Source of the DNA: an uncultured Eubacteriales bacterium
GTDB taxonomy: Bacteria; Bacillota; Clostridia; Christensenellales; Aristaeellaceae
Reading direction: 5' to 3'
Assembly: GCA_902795275.1 (NCBI GenBank)
Contig: CADBKQ010000026.1
Coordinates: 1-64,000 of the forward strand
DNA: 64,000 nucleotides
The notes under the pieces are model-generated. The model was not told the origin of the DNA, made no database searches, and saw nothing but the letters and a program-made list of their open reading frames with translations. Positions 24,666 to 32,709 of this stretch are shown here, piece after piece. The stretch's first letter is position 1; each line of letters begins with the position of its first letter. Position numbers and translations under genes: made by a program.

Positions 24666-26177
24666 TTACAAGGCAAACGGCGCGAGGGGCAGGCCGTTTT
24701 CCCCGAACAGGCGGACTTTTGCGTAGTCCATCCAGGCGTAACGGGCGGCGATGGGACGGGGCACGGCGGGGGAAGAAAGGATGATTTGCTTTTCTTCCAG
24801 CTGCACTTCGGCGGGCTGGAACGCGCCATCCTCCCCAGCGATTTCCATCAGGGAATCGCCGCTGCCGTAGTCCGTGACCGGCGCGGACAGCGTGACAATC
24901 AGCTTTCCGTTCTTCTGGTATTTCCCGATGGCGAAGGGGGACAGCCGCGCCGGTTCTTGATAAATCACGTCCAAGGCGCACTCATACAGCCGTTCGCCCA
25001 CCACCCGCTTGTTCATCGGGTGGATGTTGTCAAACTCGCCTTCGTCGATCAGCACGGCCAGGCCGGTATTGCGCACGTTCCGCCACACCTTTTGCTGCGC
25101 CTGCCGCAGCACGGGCCACAGCTTGCTGTCCTCCGTGGCCGCGCCGTCGATCCACATGGGCAATTGCACGTTCAGGAAGGGCAGTTCCCCGTCCATGAAC
25201 AGCTCCCGCAGCTGGAAGATGAAGGACGTCAGCAGCACATCATACTGCCTGGTGCGCCAGGAGTCTTCCTCGCCCTGATAGAACAGCACGCCGGTCAGCG
25301 CGGCGGGTACGACCCGTTCCAGCATGGTGTGGTACAGTCCCGCCGGGCGGAAGGGCGAGCCCTCGCCCACCGGTGGATTCCAGGGCGGGCAGGGGCCGAT
25401 GGCTTCGTTGATTTCCTTGGTGGTGTATTCGGGATGGGCGGCTTTCAGGGCGTCGGCCTGCTTGGCCCAGGCGTCCAGGCCGGAGAAGAACGCGCCTTCC
25501 TCTTCCAGGTACTGCTCCATGGTCTTGCCCGCCCAGCTGTCCTGATATTCTTTCAGGTAGCGTTGGCCCTCGGCGGTTTTGCCCAGCGTCTCTTCGCTCA
25601 TCCAGCAGGTGACGGAGGTGCCGCCCCAGTAGCAGTCGATGATGCCGACGGGTACGCGAAGATGGGCCTGCAGCTTCATGGCGAAGAAGTAGCCCACGGC
25701 GCTCATGTCCTTCGCCGTGCCGGGAGCCACCGCCACCCAGCGGGCGTTTTTGTTGGCTTCCTCGGCTTCCGGGATGAAGCGGGCGAACTTGGGTACGTTG
25801 AAATACCGCACCTGTTGATTGCGGTGAGATGGGATGAGCTGCTGGCCCTCGTCGGCGTTTTGCAATTCCAGCTCCATGTTGCTCTGGCCCCCGGCCAGGT
25901 ACACTTCGCCGATGGCGATGTCGCAGCAGATGGTATTGTCCTGCCCGTCCGTCACCGTCAGCACGCAGCCCATCCGGGCCTCCTGGGGCGGCAGGCAGAA
26001 GCAGAAGCAGCCGTTGCAAATCACCGTTTCATCCTGGCCCAGGGTCTTTCCCCCTTCGTCCAGCAGCCGGGCGGACAGCGCAAGGCCGTCCTCGCCTGTG
26101 CCAAACACCCGGATCTCTTTTCTTCTGCACAGCACCGCCCCGTCGCTGAACAGGGACGCAAGTTGAAAACGAGGCAT
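24666..26177 (-). CDS. Sialate O-acetylesterase-family (SASA) carbohydrate esterase
   Basis: 503 residues. The SGNH/SASA signature GGQSNME (about 96-102) supplies the serine nucleophile, and GVLFYQGEED matches the conserved glycine/glutamate block of the family. The N-terminus (MPRFQLASLFSDGAVLCRRK) is the usual beta-rich start without a signal peptide. These enzymes remove acetyl groups from sialic acids or from plant hemicellulose and pectin sugars; in this genome the plant glycan role is more plausible. GGAGG lies 7 bases before the ATG. It stands alone between a convergent terminator and hairpin element B. Confidence 0.85.
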   Translation of the reverse strand: MPRFQLASLFSDGAVLCRRKEIRVFGTGEDGLALSARLLDEGGKTLGQDETVICNGCFCFCLPPQEARMGCVLTVTDGQDNTICCDIAIGEVYLAGGQSNMELELQNADEGQQLIPSHRNQQVRYFNVPKFARFIPEAEEANKNARWVAVAPGTAKDMSAVGYFFAMKLQAHLRVPVGIIDCYWGGTSVTCWMSEETLGKTAEGQRYLKEYQDSWAGKTMEQYLEEEGAFFSGLDAWAKQADALKAAHPEYTTKEINEAIGPCPPWNPPVGEGSPFRPAGLYHTMLERVVPAALTGVLFYQGEEDSWRTRQYDVLLTSFIFQLRELFMDGELPFLNVQLPMWIDGAATEDSKLWPVLRQAQQKVWRNVRNTGLAVLIDEGEFDNIHPMNKRVVGERLYECALDVIYQEPARLSPFAIGKYQKNGKLIVTLSAPVTDYGSGDSLMEIAGEDGAFQPAEVQLEEKQIILSSPAVPRPIAARYAWMDYAKVRLFGENGLPLAPFAL

Positions 26178-26214
26178 AGCATTTCCTCCATCTGTTTATT
26201 TCACATTAAGTCAT

Positions 26215-26628
26215 GAACAAAAGAACGGCGGGGCGTTGCCCCGCACCCCACCAGGGCGGTGACCGCCCTGGACCCGCGTTTGCGGAATAAGCAAAATTTG
26301 TAAAAACGGCTTGGTTCCCGCTGATGCTTGAAGAAACAACCAGCCTGACGCCGTTGTGCTTCTGGCCCGGCGGCGAAGCCGCCAACCCGGATGCTTTGCA
26401 TCCGGGGAAAGCCTGGGAATAATCCCCAGGGGAAAGTTCACTTTTCCCCTGGGATTTTCCCGGCTTTCTTGGGCCAGAAGCCCTCAAACTTATCGTAACC
26501 CCAGCGCGGCAGGCGGAACTTGTTTTCTGTCCCCAGCTTGTATATTCGCCTACTGGGATGCAAGGGATGAAATCCCTTGCTGCGGGGCCTGGGGGCGCGG
26601 AGCCCCCAGCGTTCCCTTTTGTTTGATT
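26215..26628 (+). repeat. Tri-loop hairpin element, copy B
   Basis: A 0.41-kb copy of the element at 6389. Both ends carry an inverted repeat: GAACAAAAGAACGG at the left and, on the opposite strand, AAACAAAAGGGAACG at the right. Compared with copy A, hairpin stems are changed on both sides together: CCAGGGCGG-TGA-CCGCCCTGG replaces CCAGGGTAC-TGA-GTACCCTGG, and GCAAGGGAT-GAA-ATCCCTTGC replaces CCAGGGGGA-TCA-TCCCCCTGG. It fills the space between the esterase start and the Dabb gene stop. Open frames within it are not genes. Confidence 0.92.
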
Positions 26629-26652
26629 TCTCCCTTAATAACCTGCCTGTGC

Positions 26653-26937
26653 TCAGTCGTCGCAATCGAAGATGGCTTTCTTCGCCACCCGATCGCCGTA
26701 CTCGGTTTTCCAGCGGATATGCGGGTCGGACACGTCGTAGGCGGGCAGGGCCTCCTTGTCCATGTCCATCACGATCATCAGGTCATAGCGGTTGGCCCGG
26801 TCGGAATTGGAGAGCTTGAGTTCCACGCTGTGAACGCCGGGGATGGCCAGGGTCTCGTCAAAGATTTTTTGCACCGGCGTTGTCAGGGCCTTCACATCCG
26901 TTCCATCCACAAACTTTACAATAATATGATGCTTCAT
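26653..26937 (-). CDS. Dabb (stress-responsive alpha/beta-barrel) domain protein
   Basis: 94 residues. It begins MKHHIIVKFVDGTD and contains the segments IPGVHSVELK and NRYDLMIVMDMDKEALPAY plus a terminal DPHIRWKTEYGDR, the pattern of the Dabb ferredoxin-like dimeric barrel. Function in bacteria is mostly unknown; some members act on or bind aromatic or polyketide compounds. It starts 12 bases after the GH130 gene (GAGGAAC ribosome-binding site) and is the last gene of the HAD/GH130/Dabb operon. Confidence 0.85.
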   Translation of the reverse strand: MKHHIIVKFVDGTDVKALTTPVQKIFDETLAIPGVHSVELKLSNSDRANRYDLMIVMDMDKEALPAYDVSDPHIRWKTEYGDRVAKKAIFDCDD

Positions 26938-26948
26938 CTTTCTGTTCC

Positions 26949-27971
26949 TCAGCGGCGGCCGATCTCGGTGTCGTCGTTGGTGGTCTTGCTGTTGTCCTTG
27001 ATGTAGTCGATGATCTCGTCCAGGTAGCCGAAGGCCAGGCCCACATAGCTGTCCGCCGCGCCGTAATACACCGCGATGCGCCCGGTTTCCGGGTCGTGCA
27101 GGGTGGCGCAGGGGAAGGTGACGTTGGGCACGAAGCCCCGTTCCTCGAACCATTCTTCGGGGGTGAGCAGGTAGTTGTTGCAGCGGTACTTCACCTTGGA
27201 AGGCTCGTCAATGTCCAGGATGGCCCCGCCGATGGAGTACACATAGCCGTTGCAGGTCTGGGTGACGCCGTGGTAAAAGAGCAGCCAGCCTTCGCTGGTC
27301 TCAATGGGCGCCGCGCCGCCGCCGATTTTCAGCCCTTCCCACCAGCTGTTGCCCCGGCTCATCACGTGGCGGTGCTTGCCCCAGAACACCATGTCCGGGC
27401 TTTCGCTGATGAAGATGTCGCCGAAGGGGGTGTGGCCGCTGTCGGAGGGACGGCTCATCATCATGAAGTTGCCGTGCACCTTGCGGGGGAACAGCACCGC
27501 GTTGCGGTTGAAGGGCAGGAAGGGATTCTCGATGCGCACGAAATGCTTGAAGTCCTGGGTCTTCGCCACGCCGATGGCCGCGCCGTAAAAGTCCTGGCAC
27601 CAGATGATGTAATAGGTGTCCTCCACCTTGACCAGCCGGGGGTCGTAGGCGTAGATGGGCATGAAGGGCTTGCCTTCCTCGTCCACGAAGGGGATCTTGT
27701 TGGGCTCGAAATCCCAGTGGATGGCGTCCTGGCTCCAGCCGAGATAGATATAAGGCACGCCGTTGGTCTGCTCGCCGCGGAACACGCCCACGAATTTCCC
27801 TTCATAGGGCATCACGGCGGAGTTGAAGATGCGGGCCACGCCGGGCAGGGGATTGCGCCCGATGATGGGATTGTCCTTCCAGCGCCACAGGGGGCTGTTG
27901 ATGTGTCCGGCGGGCTTATCCTGCCAGGGAACGTTGGGCAGGGCGGGGGCGATCATCTGATACTTGGTCAT
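26949..27971 (-). CDS. GH130 beta-mannoside phosphorylase-family protein
   Basis: 340 residues. The five-bladed beta-propeller motifs of GH130 are present: NPIIGRNPLPGVARIFNSAV, the catalytic aspartate in YAYDPRL (D110), the phosphate-binding-type HGNFMMMSRPSDSGH, and GGGAAPIETSEGWLLFYHGV. GH130 enzymes phosphorolyse beta-mannosides to mannose 1-phosphate, or hydrolyse them in some subgroups. The short N-terminus and histidine-rich phosphate site favour a phosphorylase. No signal peptide. The upstream HAD gene is 20 bases away and co-transcribed; a functional beta-phosphoglucomutase would fit here, but that protein lacks key residues. Confidence 0.9.
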   Translation of the reverse strand: MTKYQMIAPALPNVPWQDKPAGHINSPLWRWKDNPIIGRNPLPGVARIFNSAVMPYEGKFVGVFRGEQTNGVPYIYLGWSQDAIHWDFEPNKIPFVDEEGKPFMPIYAYDPRLVKVEDTYYIIWCQDFYGAAIGVAKTQDFKHFVRIENPFLPFNRNAVLFPRKVHGNFMMMSRPSDSGHTPFGDIFISESPDMVFWGKHRHVMSRGNSWWEGLKIGGGAAPIETSEGWLLFYHGVTQTCNGYVYSIGGAILDIDEPSKVKYRCNNYLLTPEEWFEERGFVPNVTFPCATLHDPETGRIAVYYGAADSYVGLAFGYLDEIIDYIKDNSKTTNDDTEIGRR

Positions 27972-27991
27972 GGTTTCTCTGTCCTTTCTGT

Positions 27992-28642
27992 TTATAATTC
28001 CTGATCATTTGCCAGCAGCGTCAGGTCCAGTTCCGCCAGGGTGGAGGGCAGGTGCCGTTCGTTGGGTTCATAGGGGTTCGCCAGCATCATGCAGCGCATG
28101 CCCGCCAGCCGCGCGCCTTCCTCGCCCGCGGGGGTGTTTTCCACCACCAGGCAGTCGCCCGTGGGCATGCACAGCTTCCGGGCCGCGGCCAGGTACACTT
28201 CGGGATCCGGCTTGCCTTTCTCGATCTGCGTGCCGTCCACCACCACGTCGAACCAGTGGTCGATGCGCAGCTGCCGCAGGATGCCCGCGGCGTTTTCGCT
28301 GGAGGAGGCCACGGCGGTTTTGATCCCTTTGTTTTTCATGGCGATCACGGTTTCCAGCGCTCCGGGCAGCAGGCTTTCCTGGTCCAGCTTGTCGATCTGT
28401 TCGTTGAACAGGTCGTTTTTCCGCACGCCCAGCGCCCACATTTCCTGGGCGGTATACGTGCGGTCGCGCCCCTGGAGCAGAATTCTGATGCTGTCCATGC
28501 GCTTGAGGCCCGCCATTTTCAGGTACAGCTCCGGCTGCAGGTTGATGCCCTGTTCATGCGCCAGCTGCGTCCAGGCGTGGTAATGACATTCGTCGCTGCA
28601 TACCAGCACCCCGTCCAGATTGAAAATCACAGCTTGAATCAA
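27992..28642 (-). CDS. Beta-phosphoglucomutase-like HAD protein lacking catalytic aspartates
   Basis: 216 residues from a TTG start with GGGGAGG upstream. The fold matches beta-phosphoglucomutase-type HAD proteins throughout. Compared with the Lactococcus enzyme, the nucleophile position is Asn8 (FNLDG instead of FDLDG) while Asp10 is kept; Ser114-region (ASSS) and Lys (KGKPDPEVY) are present; the magnesium pair in motif IV is Glu168-Asn169 (VVENTPAG instead of VVEDxPAG). Loss of the phosphorylated aspartate should abolish the normal reaction. It may bind a sugar phosphate or act as a regulator. It is the first gene of the GH130 operon. Confidence 0.8.
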   Translation of the reverse strand: MIQAVIFNLDGVLVCSDECHYHAWTQLAHEQGINLQPELYLKMAGLKRMDSIRILLQGRDRTYTAQEMWALGVRKNDLFNEQIDKLDQESLLPGALETVIAMKNKGIKTAVASSSENAAGILRQLRIDHWFDVVVDGTQIEKGKPDPEVYLAAARKLCMPTGDCLVVENTPAGEEGARLAGMRCMMLANPYEPNERHLPSTLAELDLTLLANDQEL

Positions 28643-28706
28643 GGCGTTTTTCCTCCCCGCGTCACTCGATGGAATTTGGAATCCTGTGATGTTTTTTCCA
28701 TATCTC

Positions 28707-28735
28707 AGTATACCATCTTTTGGCGCGATTGTACA
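28707..28735 (-). promoter_or_regulatory. Candidate promoter for the HAD/GH130/Dabb operon
   Basis: On the minus strand, TGTACA and TATACT are separated by 17 bases, about 65 bases upstream of the TTG start. The -10 is good and the -35 is weak. Confidence 0.45.
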
Positions 28736-28736
28736 G

Positions 28737-28761
28737 CAAAAAAGAATGCGCGTCCGCGCGA
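28737..28761 (-). terminator. Possible terminator of the molybdenum operon
   Basis: Read on the minus strand, a short GCGC-GGAC-GCGC hairpin is followed by ATTCTTTTTT. The stem is short, so the call is tentative. It lies about 70 bases after the mogA/moaE-like stop codon. Confidence 0.4.
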
Positions 28762-28832
28762 AAGGGGAAGAATGCGCCCGGCGCTGACGCTCTTTTCCGC
28801 ATTTGCCGATCCAAGGATTTTGAGGAACGCCC

Positions 28833-29759
28833 TCACGCGTCTTCCCCGGCGAAGATTTCCCGTTCGGTCACGCACTCGCTTTTGATTTTCCCCACCAGCG
28901 TTTGCAGCGCGTCCACGGCATGGGGACGAATATCCGCGCCGATGAGGACGAACATAATATCGTCGCCCACCTGGAGCAGCCCTTCGTTGACCCAGACCCG
29001 GACATAGTAAATGCCCTCCATCTTCCGGGCTTCCGCGATAGCGGCCTGCGCTTTTTCCCAATTGCAGGAGAATTGCATGCCCTTTACTGGCTTGGCGGCT
29101 GCGTCCCCTTGACGCACCTTGCTGCGGGCCGTGCTACGCACCACGCCGTTGTGCGTCAGGTACATACCGATTTTGTCCGCGTCGGGATGCGCCTTGGCTT
29201 CCCTCAGCCAGGCGTCCAGGGAGGGCTTTTCCTTGGCTTTTTGAACGGGTTTTTCCGGCGCGGCGCAGTCGGCGGACCCGGCGGATTGCAGCATTTCCAC
29301 CCCGTGGCGGATGGGCTTGAGTACCGCCGCCAGATTTTCCGTGCTGGCCTTTTTGCTGCCCGGCAGGTTGATAATCAGCGTGCGGCCCCGGATACCCGCC
29401 GTTTCCCGGGACAGGCAGCCGTGGGGCGTGATTTTCATGCTCTCGGCGCGCATGGCTTCCGGGATGCCGGGGCAAAGGCGCTCCACCACGGAGAGCGTCG
29501 CTTCGGGGGTCACGTCCCGGGGAGAGAAGCCCGTGCCGCCGGTGGTCAGCACCAGCGCCACCTGCTTTTCGTCCGTGCAGGAAATCAGTTTCTGAATGAT
29601 CATGTCCTTTTCGTCGGGCACCATGGCGGTATAAACCACCTGCCAGCCCTGCTCTTGCAGCATCCCGCACAGGGCGGGGCCGCTGGTATCCTCCCGCTCG
29701 CCCCGGAAGCCCTTGTCGCTCACCGTGATCACGGCGGCGGTGTATTTCGTGTCGCTCAT
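28833..29759 (-). CDS. MogA-like molybdopterin adenylyltransferase fused to a MoaE-like domain
   Basis: 308 residues from MSDTKY at 29759; GGA-type ribosome-binding site upstream. Residues 1-160 are MogA/MoaB-like, with TTGGTGFSPRDVTPEA at 72-87 and the PGSKKA segment. After a linker with KPVQKAKEK, residues 185-300 align in pattern with MoaE (molybdopterin synthase large subunit), for example VNEGLLQVGDDIMFVLIGAD matching the HRIGELWPGDEIVFV region. The MoaE active-site lysine block (WKKE-type) reads VTERE, so the second domain may be structural or regulatory. It starts 1 base after the mobB/moaC stop and is last in the Moco operon. Confidence 0.78.
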   Translation of the reverse strand: MSDTKYTAAVITVSDKGFRGEREDTSGPALCGMLQEQGWQVVYTAMVPDEKDMIIQKLISCTDEKQVALVLTTGGTGFSPRDVTPEATLSVVERLCPGIPEAMRAESMKITPHGCLSRETAGIRGRTLIINLPGSKKASTENLAAVLKPIRHGVEMLQSAGSADCAAPEKPVQKAKEKPSLDAWLREAKAHPDADKIGMYLTHNGVVRSTARSKVRQGDAAAKPVKGMQFSCNWEKAQAAIAEARKMEGIYYVRVWVNEGLLQVGDDIMFVLIGADIRPHAVDALQTLVGKIKSECVTEREIFAGEDA

Positions 29760-29760
29760 G

Positions 29761-30732
29761 TCAGTCGTCCTTTCTGCAATAGTCCCCATGCGCCCCGCCG
29801 GTCTTGCGCAGTAGGCGGATGTCGGCAATCACCATGTCCCGCTGCACGGCCTTGCACATATCGTACACCGTCAGGGCTGCGCCGCTGACCGCGGTGAGGG
29901 CTTCCATTTCCACGCCGGTTTTGCCGTCGCATTTCGCGGTGGCCTCGATCTCCACGGACAGCCGCGCTTCGTCCAGCCACAGCTTTAGGTCGATGCCGTT
30001 CAGGGGCACCGGATGGCACATGGGAATCCAGTCCGGGGTGTGCTTGGCGGCCATGATCCCGGCGATCTGCGCGACGGTCAGCACGTCGCCTTTTTTCATG
30101 CCGCCGGAACGGATCAAATCAAAGGTTTCCCGGTTCACCAGCACCCGCCCGGCGGCGACGGCGGTACGGTGGGTCGGCGCTTTCTCGCCCACGTCCACCA
30201 TGCGGGCGCGGCCCTGGTCGTTGAAATGGGTGAAATCCTCCTGGGGCATTCTGCGCATCTCCTTCATGATGAAATCGGCAAGCGCCGCTGTTTCCTCAAA
30301 AGCGAACCGCGGCACGGGCGCAGTGACGGTTTCATCGTCGGTCACGACGGCGATAAACCGGTCAAGGGGTTCGGTGAAGCCTTTTCCCGTGGCCTTGCGG
30401 CACAGGCCGATGCGGGGAATATCCGCGTGCTTGAAGCCTTCCACTAAAATGATGTCCACGTCCTTTATGCTTTGCAGGCAGGCTTCCAGGCTTTCGCCCC
30501 GCTGCTCCACCACAGCGGTTTTCTCCGGCGACGTGATGACCACCGCCGCCGCGCCCGCCTGGGTGTGGCGGTAAGAATCCTTGCCCGGATGGTCGATGTC
30601 GAAGCCATGGCGGTCATGCTTCACCACCCCGACGCGAACGCCCCGCGCCGTCAGCAGGCGGATGACGCTTTCCATCACCGTGGTTTTGCCGACCCCGGAA
30701 AAGGCGGAAAAGCCAATCACAGGCGTTTTCAT
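29761..30732 (-). CDS. MobB-MoaC fusion protein
   Basis: 323 residues. Residues 1-155 are MobB (P-loop GTPase, GFSAFSGVGKTT near the start, VVKHDRHGFDIDHPGKDS, LVEGFK). Residues 165-323 are MoaC, cyclic pyranopterin monophosphate synthase, starting with HFNDQGRARMVDVGEKA and including DWIPMCHPVPL and the KTGVEMEAL core. The fusion joins an accessory GTP-binding protein for dinucleotide cofactor formation with the second step of molybdopterin synthesis. It sits between moaA and the mogA fusion with gaps of a few bases, so it is translated from the same operon mRNA. Confidence 0.9.
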   Translation of the reverse strand: MKTPVIGFSAFSGVGKTTVMESVIRLLTARGVRVGVVKHDRHGFDIDHPGKDSYRHTQAGAAAVVITSPEKTAVVEQRGESLEACLQSIKDVDIILVEGFKHADIPRIGLCRKATGKGFTEPLDRFIAVVTDDETVTAPVPRFAFEETAALADFIMKEMRRMPQEDFTHFNDQGRARMVDVGEKAPTHRTAVAAGRVLVNRETFDLIRSGGMKKGDVLTVAQIAGIMAAKHTPDWIPMCHPVPLNGIDLKLWLDEARLSVEIEATAKCDGKTGVEMEALTAVSGAALTVYDMCKAVQRDMVIADIRLLRKTGGAHGDYCRKDD

Positions 30733-30735
30733 GGT

Positions 30736-31689
30736 TCAGCCTCCGATCTGGTTCATTTGCCGGGCGGCCCGGCTGCGCTCGGAGCAGGAAAGGGGGTCGT
30801 GCTGCTTGGGTTTCATGGCCACGGCCCGGCGCATGGCCTCCGCCATTTCTTCCTCGGTCATGCCCTTGACGCTGATTTCATCCCGGGAATGCAGGCAGGG
30901 TTTCAAATGCCCGTCCGCTGTCAGCCGCAGGCGGTTGCATTCCGCGCAGAAATGATTGGACAAAGGACTGATGAGGCCGATGTTCCCCTGCGCCCCGGGC
31001 AGGCGGTACAGCCGCGCCACCCCGTCGTGCTCCGGCACGGGAACAGCATCCGGCAGCATGGCCAGGGCTTTGTCCGCGGAGATATAGGCGTGTTCTCCGA
31101 ACAGGGTGTCCCCCGGCATGGGCATCAATTCGATGAACCGCACGTCCACCGGCCAGCGCCGGGTCAGCGCCGCCAGATCCGGTACTTCATCGTCATTGAA
31201 GCCGCCGATCAGGACGGCGTTGATCTTCACCTTGTCAAAGCCCGCGTCCAGCGCCGCTTCGATGCCTTGCAGCGCCTCCGCCAGCACGCCGCGCCGGGTG
31301 ATGAAGGCGTACCGTTCCGGGTTCAGCGTGTCCAGGCTCACGTTCACCCGACGAATGCCCGCCTCCCGCAGGGACCGGGCGAAAGCCGCCAGCCGCGTGG
31401 CGTTGGTGGTCAGCACCGTTTCCGTGATGCCCCTGACCGCCGCCACCCGGCGGCAGATGGACAGAATGTTGGGCTTCACCAGCGGCTCCCCGCCGGTGAT
31501 GCGCACCTTGTTCATCCCCAGGGAAGCCGCCGCCCGCACGGCCCGGATCATCTCATCCTCGGTCAGCATCTGGTCGTGCCGCAGCTTGCACACGCCCTCC
31601 TCGGGCATACAGTAGCGGCAGCGCAGGTTGCACAGTTCCGTCACCGAAAGGCGCAGATAATTGATGGTTCTTCCGTATCCGTCGATCAT
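30736..31689 (-). CDS. moaA: GTP 3',8-cyclase MoaA
   Basis: 317 residues. Radical-SAM cluster motif CNLRCRYC (C20, C24, C27), the SAM-binding GGEPL, the C-terminal second cluster FCAECNRLRLTADGHLKPC and the conserved terminal GG (NQIGG) are all present. It converts GTP to 3',8-cyclo-dihydro-GTP, the first step of molybdopterin synthesis, and works with the MoaC domain encoded next door. It ends 3 bases before the mobB/moaC start. Confidence 0.95.
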   Translation of the reverse strand: MIDGYGRTINYLRLSVTELCNLRCRYCMPEEGVCKLRHDQMLTEDEMIRAVRAAASLGMNKVRITGGEPLVKPNILSICRRVAAVRGITETVLTTNATRLAAFARSLREAGIRRVNVSLDTLNPERYAFITRRGVLAEALQGIEAALDAGFDKVKINAVLIGGFNDDEVPDLAALTRRWPVDVRFIELMPMPGDTLFGEHAYISADKALAMLPDAVPVPEHDGVARLYRLPGAQGNIGLISPLSNHFCAECNRLRLTADGHLKPCLHSRDEISVKGMTEEEMAEAMRRAVAMKPKQHDPLSCSERSRAARQMNQIGG

Positions 31690-31692
31690 GGA

Positions 31693-32709
31693 TCAGTACC
31701 TGCCGAAGGTGCAGTTGGGGAAATGACAGGCCCCGCATAGCTGGCACAGCCCGCCGTCTCCCAGGCGAATCAGGTCGTTTTTCGTGAATTTCAGCCCTGT
31801 GTAGATCTGGGGCAGTACCACGTCAAAGATGGTGGTGGGCAGGCTGATCGCCGCGCCGGGCACCCCCAGCACGGGAATTTCCCCCAGGTAGGCCACCAGG
31901 GTCATGTTTCCCGGCTGGCTGGGCACGCCGTGGGAGACGATCTCGCAGCCCAATTTCCGGATGGCGGCGGGCGTCAGGTCGTCCGGGTCCACGGACATAC
32001 CGCCGGAGAAGATGAGGAAGTCCGCGCCTTGTTTCAAGAAATCCTCCGCGGCGTTGACCAGCATATCCAGGTCATCGTCGCAAATTGCCGCGCCCAGCAC
32101 TTCGCCGGGATAGGCGGCGAGCTTTTTCCGGGCTATCGCCTCGAATTTGTCCTGAATGCGCCCGTGATAGATTTCGCTGCCCGTGATGATGATGCCCGCT
32201 TTCAGGGGCGTGTAGGGCAGCAGGTTCAGCAGCTTTTTCCCCTGGCAGAGGGCTTCCGCTTCGATGATCTGGGCTTCCTTCGTCACCAAGGGCACGATGC
32301 GCATGGAGGCCAGCCGCATGCCGGGTTTGACGGGATAATGATCCGGCAGGGTGGAGATGGTTAAATCGCCGATGGAATTGATCGCTTTGAGCAGTTCCGT
32401 ATCCACCCGCAGCATGCCGGGCGCGTCCGCCAGCAGCAGCACCTTGCCTTCGCTGGGCGCTGTGTAGTGCGCGCCGTTCACCGGGGCCATGGCCGACATG
32501 CGCCGGGCAGTGTCCTCCTCGTGGATTTCCCCGGCGTTTTCCTCCCACACGAACACGGTGCGCTTGCCGATGTCCAGCATGTGGGGAATATCCTCCGCCG
32601 CGATGACGTGGCCCCGCTTGTAGGCCGCGCCCTTGAAGCCGTCCCGCATTTCCGTCAGGTCGTGGCACAGGGTCATGCCCACGGCGTCCTCTACCCGAAC
32701 TTTTTTCAT
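31693..32709 (-). CDS. MoeA-like molybdopterin-binding protein
   Basis: 338 residues; the start at 32709 has GGAGGGGG upstream and overlaps the moeA stop (ATGA). The C-terminal half has the MoCF-binding fold (GIIITGSEIYHGRIQD, DFLIFSGGMSVDPDDLTPAAI, GVPGAAISLPTTIFD). The N-terminal half differs from true MoeA. The last residues form a small cysteine/histidine cluster (CQLCGACHFPNC) that may bind metal. This second MoeA-like protein is often found with Moco genes in clostridia; its exact role is not known to me. Confidence 0.8.
   Translation of the reverse strand: MKKVRVEDAVGMTLCHDLTEMRDGFKGAAYKRGHVIAAEDIPHMLDIGKRTVFVWEENAGEIHEEDTARRMSAMAPVNGAHYTAPSEGKVLLLADAPGMLRVDTELLKAINSIGDLTISTLPDHYPVKPGMRLASMRIVPLVTKEAQIIEAEALCQGKKLLNLLPYTPLKAGIIITGSEIYHGRIQDKFEAIARKKLAAYPGEVLGAAICDDDLDMLVNAAEDFLKQGADFLIFSGGMSVDPDDLTPAAIRKLGCEIVSHGVPSQPGNMTLVAYLGEIPVLGVPGAAISLPTTIFDVVLPQIYTGLKFTKNDLIRLGDGGLCQLCGACHFPNCTFGRY

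Noticed and set aside
24636..26216. A 526-residue plus-strand frame opposite the SASA esterase
   Set aside because: Its composition is typical of an antisense shadow, and the minus-strand esterase has clear motifs and a ribosome-binding site.
26356..27006. Open frames reading into hairpin elements A, B and C (for example 216 aa here, 494 aa from 35783)
   Set aside because: The frames are made of palindromic repeat sequence, start inside the repeat and lack coding constraint; they are likely sources of spurious database entries.
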